Assembly (NCBI GenBank): GCA_034008185.1
Contig: CM067082.1
Coordinates: 84,753,684 to 84,817,683 of the forward strand
From: Gorsachius magnificus
Lineage: Eukaryota > Chordata > Aves > Pelecaniformes > Ardeidae
Direction: 5' to 3'
DNA length: 64,000 nucleotides
Notes under the pieces: model-generated
What the model was told of the DNA's origin: nothing
What the model saw: only the letters and a program-made list of their open reading frames with translations
Databases searched by the model: none
Position numbers and translations under genes: made by a program
Shown here: positions 48,308 to 60,724 of the stretch, in pieces
Numbering within the stretch: position 1 is the stretch's first letter
How the letters are laid out: each line of letters opens with the position of its first letter

Positions 48308-48874
48308 TGTCGTGGTTTAACCTGGCTGGCAACTAAGCACCACGCAGCCGCTCGCTCACTCCCCCCTTTCCCTCAGTGGGATGGGGGAGAGAATCAGAGA
48401 AAAAGAAAAAAAAAAGTAAGACCCGTGGGTTGAGATAGAGACAGTTTAATAAGAGAGAATAATAATAACAATAATGGTAAGAAAATATACAGAATATTTA
48501 AAACAAGTGATGCACAATGCAATTGCTCACCACCCACTGACCGATGCCCAGCCCGTCCCGAGCCGCGATCACTCCCCCCGAGCTGCGACCACTCTGCCCG
48601 CGACCGACCGATCAACCCCCCCCCGAGCATGACGTTATATGGTATGGAATAGCGCTTTGGACAGTTTGGGTCTTAGCTGTGCTGTACTCCCAGCTTGTTA
48701 TGACCCTGGCCGAGCAGGAGAAGCTCAAAAAGTCCTTGAACAGTCTGAGCACTACTTGGCAACAACTAAAAACATCAGCGTGTTATCAACATTCTTCTAG
48801 TACTGAATCCAAAGCATAGCACTATGCTAGCTTCTGTGAAGAAAATTAACTCTATCCCAGCCGAAATCAGAACA
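48308..48874 (-). mobile_element. Solo LTR of an avian endogenous retrovirus
   Basis: 567 bp. On the minus strand it begins TGTTCTGATTTCGGCTGGGA and ends GGTTAAACCACGACA, that is TG...CA. I recognise this as a common LTR type in neoavian genomes (family name not certain). It is flanked by a perfect 5-bp target duplication, ATAAT, at 48303-48307 and 48875-48879. No internal gag, pol or env sequence adjoins it, so it is a solo LTR left by LTR-LTR recombination. It carries an (AAT)n-like stretch (about 48457-48478) and a GC-rich block (48541-48625). The TATA-box segment that I recall in other copies, next to the tgacgt motif, is not visible here. It is antisense to EXOC2. Confidence 0.9.
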
Positions 48875-48879
48875 ATAAT
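48875..48879. repeat. Right target-site duplication of the solo LTR (ATAAT)
   Basis: Exact copy of 48303-48307 directly after the other LTR end. Confidence 0.88.
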
Positions 48880-51800
48880 TAAAGTTACTTGATGTTCCTT
48901 AGGGGGTACAACTATGCCTGATCACCAAGACGTCATAGTCTGGCCTGAAGTGGTTTTATATGGTATTTCTACATTAGCTTTCAGATAGTACTAATGATAG
49001 TAAAAAGGCAAATTTGACAAAAAGTTCTTTTTTTTTGAAAGGAAAGAAGAGGGCAAAAACATCAATTTGCCCACATTTAAAAAATAAGATAAAAGGCAAA
49101 TATTTTCTCTGATGCAGTCTGAAACTTTCAAGCATTCTATCTGGCGATTGAAAATTTGACCAGAGTTGGGGACATGTTGATGCCAGAGAGAGATCTTTTG
49201 CAAAGGACATTTTGGAAAACTGTGAGTATGAATATACTTGGGAATTGGTTAGGAATAACACAGAATTTTCTAATGATGAATTGCCCGTGTTGCTAGTGCA
49301 CCCAAGAGCTTCAAGACTGCAACTCTTTTGAACAATTGTCCTGGCCAAGCACTAGCAAGTATTCCTTTCTTGATGCTCCCCCTGCTGTTACTGAGCAGAA
49401 TGAAGAAGCTGGAAGGCTGAGTAGAATGCAGAGAACACCTGATCTGGACTATCGGAAGATAATGCTTTTGGATAGGTGGAATTGGTCTTGGGGGGGTTAC
49501 CAATGCTGGTAAGTAAAGTAACTGCAAGGGAGAGAGCAGACTGGAAAGGAAAGCTTGTGATGAAGACTGGTATCAAGCAAGGAATGAAGGTGGAATGAAA
49601 TGGGAAAACAGGACTGGATGAGCAAGGTAGAAATCTAAATTACGGTAGGATTTAGAGACGGAATTAACACGGAAATGACTTGAAGGGCACTATACAAACA
49701 GGAGACAAACTTGAAGTGCAAATGAAAGGGCAGAGAGGTCTGTTACTCACTAGATCAGTGAGTTTGCCAGAAGCTGCAGTATAATCTAAGAAATCCCCTC
49801 AATCTTGCGTTTTTGTCCTCTAGGGATGACAGCCTGTTAATGTTACTGATCACTTTCTTTGCACAGCTGGCAGAAGTTATGTATGTATTACTTATATACT
49901 TATAGTAACACTATAAGCAATGCTAACGTGCTATATATAGGCAGTACTGCTGAGAAACATGACGATGGCCTAAATGTTTTGCCTTGCCAATGCCATCAAC
50001 GTTGTTTCTTTTTTAGAATCAAGGCTACAAAAGTCAAGGTCTACAACAGCAGCCAAATGACTCAAATCCGTATAAATCTGCTGTACAGAAGTTACATGTA
50101 TGTCTTGACAGTTCTGTTGTTGAGCCATATAGACCAATGCAGTAGGAGAATTTTCTGGTTTCCATTCTGGTTTTTTGTTTGCTTTCTTTTCAATGTCAGT
50201 AAAAATTATGTTATAGGAAAAACTATGCAAGACAATCAAGTATAATCCAATCTTTAAATAACAACATTTTTTCCCATGTGGAAAAAATCCCACTTGACTT
50301 GCTTCATGAGATGGTGGCTGTTTTGGAGATAAAACTGGGTTTTGTATTAAGTGGAGCTGTTACAGGAAAAAATCTATCCTCAGCTGTTATAGATTTTGAG
50401 AAGTAAATGAAGCATAATCTGGGAGGGGACAAAAAGTGGAGTCAGGATTCTGTCCCTGTCTCCTTGGGGTTTTCTATGTCATGTTAAAAACTCACTTAAG
50501 CATTTTTGTCTTTATCTTTAAACTGCCTCCTTTGACACTTGTCAATTTGAACATTCATGTTTAATTTTACTATCTAAAATCTTGTAGTATGTAGAATATT
50601 CACGAAAATCTTATTCAAAAACCTTGACAATCTATTTATCATTAACAACTTTGCAGTCATTTGCCTGTAAGTACTGGGAAGAATACTCCCTTGCATCATA
50701 TCATTCATGGGGAAATAGAAGAGAAAGTAGAAGAGTGAGAAGAACTGTGATAAATGAACAGTTCTGAAGAACAAATTAGAATGAAATTAAGCAGCCTGCC
50801 TTTTCAGCAAGCTTTGAAACATACATATTACTAAAGTTTTGTACCATGTTTCTGTCAGTGTGGAAAAAGCATATGCCTGGCTCGCTTAGGCAGTTGCCCT
50901 GTAATTGTCAGATACTTATTTATACATATGGGGTTTGTTACAGTTTTAAATATAAGGGAGGGCAAATTGTTTGCATGGGGCAAATTTTAATTTAGCCTAT
51001 GTGCGAAGATTTTTATTGTTTAGTTTTTCAACGTACATGCTCTTTTCAATATGAAAGTTCTGAATGGCAGAAGGAACTTGTGCACAATGTAATTATACGT
51101 TTGCCCCTTTATTTTCATCTAAGGTGTGACTGCTGGTGTTAGAAGGCAGTATGATTAACTTAATTAGATTTATTGTTAATAAATAACTTTCATTTAAATT
51201 TTCATTTTCATTTCAATGTCGACTTCTGAGTCTTTTACAACAGAGACTTCAGTTTTAACATGCAGCAACAATGAAATCAGTTTGTTTCTTTTTTCTTGTT
51301 TGAAACATTGTTATAATTTAATCTACAGTATTAACAGAATTAAAAGAGATGAAAGGGATAATGGGAAACATAACATTAATCAGTTGCCAAGTAGGTTTTT
51401 AGATTTATTTTTTTTTTTTTTTATGTATACTGGTCAATCAGCTAGTTCAGTATACAAGGTATTTTGTTTGTGTTCGTTCTTCTCTCTGTCGGTAATAGGT
51501 TGTGCTTTGTTGGTTTTTTAAAATTCTATTTTAAATGCATATATTTTATCATGGTCACCTTACAAGTAAAATTAAGCTTTGTGATCTCTTCTGGATTCCA
51601 AGCCTGTAGTCTTTTGGAGGGTTAACGAGATGGTTGTGTTACCCTGAATTTGGATAGAAAAGATTTCTGTGTATTGAAGTTTGTGCAGTACGAGCAAAAG
51701 TAGTATGTGGGCATTCAATCTTTTAGATTATTAATGTGAGCTTTTGCATGCAAATGTAAAATTATTTTTAATAATGTGGAAAGTTTAATTGTATTTTATT

Positions 51801-52064
51801 TGTTTAGATATACAACAGCTACATAAATTTGAGAGTCTAGTAAGTGTGGATTTTTTTACCACACAAAAAGTGGGTGTTTGTTTATTTTTCTGAGGAATTA
51901 AGATATGATGGTCTCTCTTCATACATTATTTTTGAAATGCTGGCTGCTGTGCAGTCTAGCCAACATCCACTCAAAGTTCACAGCATACAGAGTTGCAGAG
52001 GCCAGTGTAACATTCTTCTTAAAATATCTATCTTCTGTGTTTCGTTGGAGGTATCAGATATGAA

Positions 52065-52082
52065 GGGGGGGGGGGGGGGGGG
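52065..52082. repeat. Poly-G run (18)
   Basis: Eighteen consecutive G on the EXOC2 sense strand, so the pre-mRNA could form a G-quadruplex there. The exact length is uncertain for technical reasons. Confidence 0.88.
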
Positions 52083-53266
52083 CTGTAGTTATTTAAAATT
52101 CCACATTGCACTGAAAGTTTCAGGTGATTTTGCACTTTCAGTTGAAGTTGATTGTTTATGGTTTTAGATATTAATTCTGTACTTGGCATAAATTGAATAT
52201 AGTAGAGTTAAATCTGAATTTCTTATTTGGCATGTTAAGGGAGCATTGTTTGAAACACTTCAAATACATCAAATGCCACTCTTGGAGTAAAAAACTTAAG
52301 TGCGTCAGATCTGCTAAATCAGATTTTATATACTTGTCACATCTCCTATCTGTTATTTGTCTAATTTAAAAATCTAATAAAAAACTTCTAATGGCAGTAG
52401 CCTGATGAAAAGGTACTCAACAGTTAAAAATGAAATATCAAAAGGCATATTTAATTTGTAGTTACGCAGCAACATACTTGTCAACCCTAACTTTTCTTCT
52501 TTTGTTTAATTTGGGGCACCAGCACCCTGCTTACATGAAAGATGACAAGTGCATTTACATCTTAAAAACATCTGGATACAGTAGAAAAAAATATATTTTT
52601 TGAGAAATAGGCAATTACTTTTTGACTGAAATGTGCAAAATAGTTTGGTTTAAAATCTCTGTAACCCTTTAGATCTCTTCTAACACTTCAAATGGATGGC
52701 TTCAGAATTCTCTTACTAGATGTAGATGATTTTGAACTCCAACAGATCTCAAACCATTGCTGTCCTGTGTTTAGGAATCGTCTGTCTTTTTATGCTTTAA
52801 TAAGGCCAAATTCTGCTATTTTGATGCAGGGCTATAACATGCCGGTTAGTCTTTGTATGTGAACAAGAAGAAAACAATGACGCTTTTGCAGTTCTATTGC
52901 ATATAAGAAATGCCAAAAAAAGTGTTCTACATTGGCAAATAAAGCTGCTAAAGGACTTGTCAGTTGTGCTTTTCTTGTTACAAAATGTCAGTTGTTTAAC
53001 TGTTCATGGCACAGTCACAGATATATTCTACTAGCTAGTTATTTTTGTCTAGCCACTGAAGTAGAAGGAGAGTGCAGCCAGAAGCCTTCCGTGTCTTACA
53101 GCCTGCACATTCTTGCATCGTATGCCATTGCATTTAATTTTCTTGCAGTGTTTCTCAGGTTGCAGTTTAGAGTGCACAGGGGGTTCAGAGTTGATGAGAG
53201 TGCCAAATATTAGCTAATGAAAAGGGAACTTACCTTTAACTGCTAGCAATTGCAGCAGCAAGGTGA

Positions 53267-53328
53267 TTTTTTTTTTCCTTTTTTTTTTTCCTGGTTTTTT
53301 TTCTTTTTTTTCTTTCCAGCAGGTAAGT
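53267..53328 (+). promoter_or_regulatory. EXOC2: Candidate recursive splice site (pyrimidine tract - CCAGCAG|GTAAGT)
   Basis: A tract of about 50 pyrimidines (53267-53317, interrupted only by gg) runs straight into ccagcag and then GTAAGTAT, with GT at 53323-53324. The donor half CAG|GTAAGT is the perfect consensus. A strong 3' splice site abutting a strong 5' splice site is the definition of a ratchet point for stepwise removal of long introns. The site lies about 7.3 kb into the longest EXOC2 intron here. Function is inferred, not shown. Confidence 0.45.
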
Positions 53329-55821
53329 ATAAAGTATAGCTGAGTCTCTTTTCTACATCCTGGAAGAAATGAGCTGCAGGAAGCTCATGTGGGACATGTG
53401 AAGGAAAAAAAAAGTGGAGACCACCTAAACATGGGGCTGCACAAAAGGGAATCAGCACTTGAAGAAAGAGCTGTATATCTGTGGTGTGCCTTTGTGGAGA
53501 AACCATTTGGAACACTAAAGTGTTCTTGTACACAGTACTCTTTAAGTGCTCCAGTTAAACTATGCTATTTCTCATTAAAACTAACTGCATTTGCAACGTA
53601 TGTTAGTAAATTAATATTTTATTAGGATGAACTGAATTCAACATCCTTAAATGACCTGTTCAGCCAAGAAATGTGATAGTCCATGTGTTGGATGACTGCA
53701 GTTCTTGCATTTGGCTTATTACACATAATTCTTTACAGGGTACAATCATGTATTAAAACTTCAAAGCCAGGGGTTGTTATATTGTAGCCTTTCAATTAAT
53801 TTTGTAAATATATATATGTATAATTTGCTTCTTGAAATATAAGCACAAATTTCACTGCATGTTTCAAAATACCTTTATTTGTGTAACTGCATTTTAACCT
53901 CAGATTTTTCTTCGATTTCACTTTCAGACATTTGGGTTTCGTTACATTTCTCACTTCTGACAACAGTGAGATTTCTCTAATGTGTTACACTGGTGTTTGA
54001 ATTATAAATGTTAAGGATCATTCTAGCTGGTGAAATGGAATGGACATTGTACCTTCTCTGTCCTTGGGAACAGTTGCAAAAGATGAGGACAGGAGAAGGA
54101 ACTGTTTCTCCAGCTTCTGCCAGCAGGCTGTCTTTAATTTCTGACTTGTAGAAATCTCAGTAGAAACTGTCCTGGAGAGACATTGCATTTTCCAGGCCCC
54201 TATCTGCCATGTATGACATTGCATTTGTGTGCAGACTTTATTAAATGTCTTCTTGTGCTTCCACACTCTTCCTGCGTGCAAGATATTCTGTTGCTAATGT
54301 TGAATCCAGTTTCTTGTTGGCCGGCCTCAGCAGACTCTAGGCTTCACGTGTGCAAGCATGCAGTAGAAGTTCATCTGCAGCTTAACAGTATTATTTCTTG
54401 TGCTTCCTCTTGCTTTGCACATGTCTGCCTTCACACACAGTTCTGCTTTGTAGCTTTTTCTGCTATAAAGCCTACCAGCAGTTGTTTACTAGACTGTCAC
54501 CTCTCTCTCTCCCAGCTTCTCTTTGGTTTTGCCTGTTAAACCCCTCACTGCAATACCGTGTGGTATTTCTGTCTATGCTAAAGACTATTAAGCTCCAGGA
54601 ATTAAGCCCCAAAAACATTTTAGCTTTCATTTTTCATTAAAAGTTGGAAAACCTGCATTCTTCTTAAACCGCAAAATTAAGCGGTCAGCAAATTTGTAAA
54701 TTCCCGATTTAAAGCAGGGTGTATTTTAAAAAGGGAAATAATATGGTAGGGGAAAAAAGTCTTACGCATCTGAAAATTTTGAAGGCCTAAGGCTTCATTT
54801 GTATTTCTTGAGGGATAGAAAGAGCATGAGTGCAAATGCCTTGTATCTCTAAAAAGAAGTCTTTCTGTGATTCCTTGGTCAGACTGTATCCTCGTCTTGT
54901 TTTATCTTGAGAATTCTATCTATTCACATATCCTTTCTAACTGATGGTATTAGAAATTACTCTAATACCTACATGAGATGATACCTATCGCAACTCCAGA
55001 GGATTTACTTATCAGCAGTGTCTGACAACTCGCAAGTCTCTTCTGTTGTCTAGCCAGTTGTAGGAAGTTGTACCATACTTGTCACCAGTTTGGCATTTCA
55101 AAGGCCAGTTTGATCTTTACCTGGGAAACTTGTCATCAGTTCAGCATTTTCTAGTTCATGCAGTGTTATTTCACAGTCCATCTCTGGGTGGACATGTCTT
55201 AATGTCAGAAACCTTCTTTTTGTTACAAGGAAACCTAAATTTTTTTAGACCCTCAAGTAGTCTTCAAAAAACACTTAAGCTATTTTAATATTATTTTGTA
55301 TTTTTATGACTGTCTTTAATAGCATCTGATCTCTGCATTGCTTAAAGCAGAAAATTAATCAGGGATTGGAATCCATGATAATGCATAGAGGAGAAAGGGC
55401 AAGCATAATTTTTTTTTCCTCTTCCAGCACCCCTTACTACGTGCATGAATGAGGAGATACCCACACAAGTTTTGTACTGCCTCAAAATCTTCAACAAAAC
55501 ATAAGTAGTAATAAATCATGTCATCAACAGAACAATACTCAATGTAGTGAATGCTTTCATGTTTACTTCGCATTTGATGGGCACAAATGCCATCTTAATG
55601 TTTACTGTTTGGTTTCCTGATTACTTTGGGTGCCCCAGTGTACTGGAATGAGACAGGAAGCAATTTTTGAGCACTGGCAGGTTGGGTTTACAGGTTGGAT
55701 AAGTGAGTAAGGATGGATGGGTGGAAGGGTGGGAGAGGAAGAGCTCAGTGATGCCTCTGATGGGTTTGGGAGCCAGAACTGAAGACCAGGGAAGTCAGGG
55801 AGGTACAATAAGGTCATAGTA

Positions 55822-55828
<7 letters not shown>

Positions 55829-55857
<29 letters not shown>
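55829..55857. repeat. Poly-A run (29)
   Basis: Twenty-nine consecutive A. It may be an old retroelement tail, but no element body was recognised upstream. Confidence 0.85.
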
Positions 55858-55860
<3 letters not shown>

Positions 55861-58285
55861 TAGAACTCCAAATCAATTCACTATTATTTCTTTTTTGTTT
55901 GATTATAAGCCAAAAAAAGTTAAAACCTTGGTTGTGAATGAGATGTTCGAGTGGCCTCAGTGTTAGACTGCTTCTGCAAACATTACCCTGAGAAACTAGA
56001 TTTTTATTATCTTGGTAATGCTCAAGGTAATTTCTGCAGCAATCTTTAACAAACTGAGGTGTAGTGGAACAAGTGGAGGGGGGGAAAGTAAGTCGCATTA
56101 AAAGTAGAATTACCTGTAATCCCAAACGGTGGTGTTGGGTCTGTCTCAGACTCATTACTTAAGCTTTTTTTTTAGCTTGGGCTTATTCTCTTCCTACAGA
56201 GATGTATTTCCACAGGTGTGCTCACTGTGGATGCTTTCCTATTTCTCACATAATATCCAGTTGGGTAGTGTTTCCTGCCAAAAGATCTTGGGACCGCTCT
56301 TTTGTTGTACCCCAGACTGTTGTAAAGTCCATTTGACAATCTCTAGCCAGATCCCAAAGACATTCCTGCTTGCGCTGCTGTTGCATGGCTGTCAATTAGT
56401 GTATGGGTCTTGGCCTTCTGTGTTGACAGAACTAATTTTTTTACAATACAGCATTTATCTGCTGAGAGTTTAAATGTATTCTCAGGGTTGTCTTTTCTTT
56501 TTTATTTTCTATTTAAATGTATTTGCTCACTTGGACCAGTTGCATTTTTCATATTGTATTGGCTAATGCATACAATTACATTTTCTGTTTTGAGGTTGTC
56601 AGCGTTGCAGATGAGGTGCTGTGGAAACCAAGGCATCCATTTAAAAAGTTGGGTTCAAAGCAGACCGATATGCTGTCGAAACTGTGGAACTTAAACTGTG
56701 GAGTAGTTTATTAGATCATATTGAAGTCATAGTCTTAGTTTCAGAAGACAGAGCGTGCATGGGAGCACTGTGAGGTCAAGAAGAGGTCATGTTTAATATT
56801 TGGGAAAGTTTAGCGTGGTGGTGTTACCTACTTATAGGTGTCTGTGGCTCTCTTAATGATCTGTAGTAGAGGTTTGTCTGCTGCTGTTTGTAGCTAAGTC
56901 ATGATCCTCTAGCTCAGATTATAATGGTTCAGAGTTTTGTGCGTGTTGGGTAAATGGGAAGTTCCAAGGGAGAGCTTTGCTATTGGTCTAAGTAAATTCA
57001 GCTCCATCAAAATTATCAAATTTGTCCGTGCAGGGAGCTGCCGCTGTGGTTCCTGTAATTCACACTGCTGTGCGTAGAGAGTAATTTTGTCATGTTAACC
57101 TTTAGTGTGTAGGTAGTAGTTAGAAACAATCCGTAACACTACATGTTCTCACCTGATGAAGGTGCTTAGTGTCTTGTTGTGGGGATTCTTCAAGGGCCAT
57201 ACAAAACACAGTGTTATGGTACCTACCGTACCTGTGCAGACACAGAGAATCATCTTAAAATATCTGGGGTTTGCCCCAGACAACTCAGCCAGGGAGGTCC
57301 AAAAGCCTTGGTGCCCTTAGTAAACCCACTGGTCTGTTCACATCCTTGGTTACAGTTTGAAGTGTTGCATAAGGGGTTTATGGTCCAGCGTAAAAACAGT
57401 ACTGAATTCAAGATGAAAGAGGAGCGATAAAAATGATTATTTTCTAATCCCTGAATGCGTGCAGTAGTTAAGGATGTCGTAGTTATTAACACTTTAAATA
57501 CACTGATGAAAATACAGTCTCCAAGACGTACCTTGCCACTGGATGGCTAAACTAGCAGAGTGGAAAAATCGCTGTCTACTCAGTGCTTCAGTAACACTTT
57601 CTGCCCAGGGGTGTGTGCGTGTTTTTAAGTTCAACGTTTTAGCGTAACAAAAAGTCTCAGCTTTCTATACAAAATCTCTATAGAAAATTCAGCCTGGAGC
57701 ATATTCTCTCCATAGCCAAGTTATCAACTCTTAGTTTTTAAGTGGGAAAATATGATAGACTTCTAACAGTACAGCAGATCCATTGTAATAAAAAGCATTT
57801 CATTAGCTTAAAATTTCTTTGCACGATGAATAGCAATTTAAATTTAATGAAACACTTAACTTTATTGATGTGTGGATGAAATTACAGTGTTGGACTTGTT
57901 CAACGGTTGAAGTAATTCAAAATTATTAAAAGCCTTTACTTTGAACTGTGAAAAATCTTAAGCTTTCCAGTTATTGTGGGTCACTCCTGAGTCCAGATAG
58001 CTTCCAAATGTTAATTTTCGACTTGAACAATTTTTAAGGATCTATTGTTCAGGTCATGCAAAGACATTCTTAATTTCAAATCCATGCCCTTTTCAAAATA
58101 CCATAGAGATTCAGTGAAAACTGGAAGTGAAAAAACTATGAAATAGTGACATTGGAAGCCACTGCCAGTTCTCACCTTCACTCTAATAAATAGGATAAAT
58201 ATGCAGTCTCACTGAATACTGTATGTGCTTCACAACAGTTTATCTCATTTTTTTTCTTTTTCCTAGCAGAATAGAGGGCAGTAAA

Positions 58286-58346
58286 GGGGGTTTTTTGTTT
58301 TGGTTCGGTTACTGGTTTATTTGGTTCGGTTTTGGTTTGTTTTTTT
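58286..58346. repeat. G/T-rich tract with ggttcggtt units
   Basis: About 60 bases dominated by T and G, with two tttggttcggtt-like units. Just upstream (58245-58263) is a strong acceptor-like ttttttttctttttcctagc. Confidence 0.75.
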
Positions 58347-60623
58347 ACTGCAGTAACATCTCTAAAAGCTGCTGTGGACTGGTTCCAACTTGCTGCTTAT
58401 TTAAACAGACAGATAAACAAAATTCTACATGAAATTCAGTTTATGGAATTTTTTGCTATAAATTTAAGGTATACTCTTGTAAGTAATTATTACTGATTTA
58501 CTGATCTACTTGCATTTGACTGCAGTGCATGGTGCAGTTTTAAATGCGTACACTGGTAGAAGTAAGGACTGGCTGAAAGTCAAAATGATGACTACTTTGC
58601 GGTCATTGCAAGTTACTAAGTCTATGAAAAAGAAACTAGATTTTACCATAGAACTCAAATTTGATAATTTGGTGAAATGAAGCAGAGCATGACCTCCTAC
58701 TAAGTCTTCCAAAGAACCCACCGCATCTGTAGCCAGGGTCCCTTTCTTCGATCAGATCTTTCCCATGACTCAATACTTCCACCATGCCTACAAAATACTG
58801 CTACCTATTAGGCTTTGCTTGTGAGCTAATACCCTGGCTTTGATTTGGTTGCCAATTTGCTGAATTTGGTTACTAAGGACAAATAAAAACTCCGTGTATC
58901 CACAAATGGTACACAAAGCAATTTGGAAGAAAGTATGTAGAAGTAGTCACTGCCAGTCCTGTGGTTTCTTTCAGCGTGGTGACGATCTGCTTGCATTTGT
59001 TGAGTTAAGAACATTCACAGACCTTTGCAGAATCAGGTTATAAAAGTATTGGGTTTTTTATATCATATCTGTGCCACCTGCTTATTACCATTGTACTTCT
59101 AATAGAATTCAATAGAAGTAGCAACTTCTAAAAAAAATTCATTAATCATACTAACAAAACTATACTGTGAAAGACAGAAAAATTGTGTATCTTATTGCTA
59201 CTAGTAAACTTTTTGCTCAAAGCACCACTTTTAAAGTTTCTTTAAAAAAAAAGTCTCTTGTAAAAAGTCCATATTCTACTTCCTTTTGCCATGTTTTGCT
59301 TTTTCTTCTACTTACCAAAGTACATCTGTCTTAAGTCACTGTAATAAGCACAGGGCGTGTTTCATTGTTGACTAAGGTTTTTTTTCTGTAACTTGAAGGT
59401 TAGACAGATGCAGGACATAACTGCATACTAAAATTATTAATGTCTGTATTGTTCCAAATACTTACTTTGTGAAATTAGTCTCTTTTGGATCGTTTGGCTT
59501 CAGTTTTCTCATTTCTTATTATAATAATATTTGAGTGACAACCAAAGTAAATTCATAAACATAGTATATCTCTAAGCCCATTCTTCATTTATGAAATTGC
59601 TGTCATTTTGCAGATGACAGGCTATTATTACAGTACTGGTGACTTCAGGAATTATGAGAAGAACACACAGTTTCCTGAGTGAGTCTGTGTTTTGAAAGGT
59701 TTTAATAATTTTAGGTTTTATAAAATCATGAAAGGACACCTTCAGGGTGCCTTAAAAGTGATGTGTTTGAAAGAAATAAATGAATATTCTTGCAGAATAT
59801 GCTTGGTTTGTGTTAATGAAAGGAAATACTGCTTGAGATTTTTGGATTCAACTGTTCTCAGTTTTGATAGAGATGTCGATTTTTAGTATACCTTACCATT
59901 AAAGAAGTGACTTGCTTTTCCCATTGAATTGGTCATTCTGTGTCTTTATGGTGCATATAGCTACCCTCTTTTATCTGTGAAACAAATATTTTCAAATTTA
60001 TGCTTCTTGCCATTACATAAATCCTCCTGTATCGGGATACCTGGGGGCAGTGTGGAGGGGTTAGTCTGTGTTTCTGACTTTGGCCCCCACTGATGCCGCT
60101 GGATGTGTGACCAGGCATTATTAACTTGCACATCTGTAAAGTGAGAGATGTGTCTGGGATTGGCAAGGACCAAAAAATATGACGAGTTATCACACTCAGG
60201 CTTTTGGAAGCCTGTGTCAGAACTTTGAAGGGGTACAATTAGTTTCTTTTTTTCTAAGTGGCTCTCTTATGAAGAATTTGGAAAATGCTTTAGGTAAATG
60301 ACAAACAGGGTACAGTAATGGAAATGATATGAGTACCAGTCTTCAGAAGAACATCGGGACTAGTTTTGCAAGATGATGATACTCTGGTATGTCCACCACC
60401 CACTAGCTGCTCCGTTCCACAGTGTCTCTATTTTCTGAAATCTGGAAAAAAACAAAGAGCGGTTTTAAGCAGCAGAGCAGGTTCTTGGTCAGTGTTCTCT
60501 AACTTTTATTTCATGAGAAAACTGTTGATGCAGATGGCTTTTTTGAAAATAGGTCCAATATATCTCAAATATATATATACACTTACATGCTAAGAAGTCT
60601 GTTCCCTCTTATGTGCAATATCA

Positions 60624-60724
60624 GCAACCTGATCTAGTTAGCGGTGTCCCTGCTCACTGCAGGGGGGTTGGACTAGATGACCTCTAGGGGTCCCTTCCAA
60701 CCCAAAACATTCTATGATTCTATG
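60624..60724 (+). repeat. CR1-type LINE, 3'-terminal fragment
   Basis: gcaacctgatctagttagcg, gtgtccctgctcactgcagg, ggttggactagatgacctct, then cattctatgattctatg. This is a well-preserved avian CR1 3' end of about 100 bp. It resembles the copy at 4756 closely enough to be the same subfamily, and is in the same orientation as EXOC2. Confidence 0.95.

Noticed and set aside
48394..48819. Short open frames within the LTR on both strands
   Set aside because: They lie wholly inside the solo LTR and show no retroviral protein similarity.
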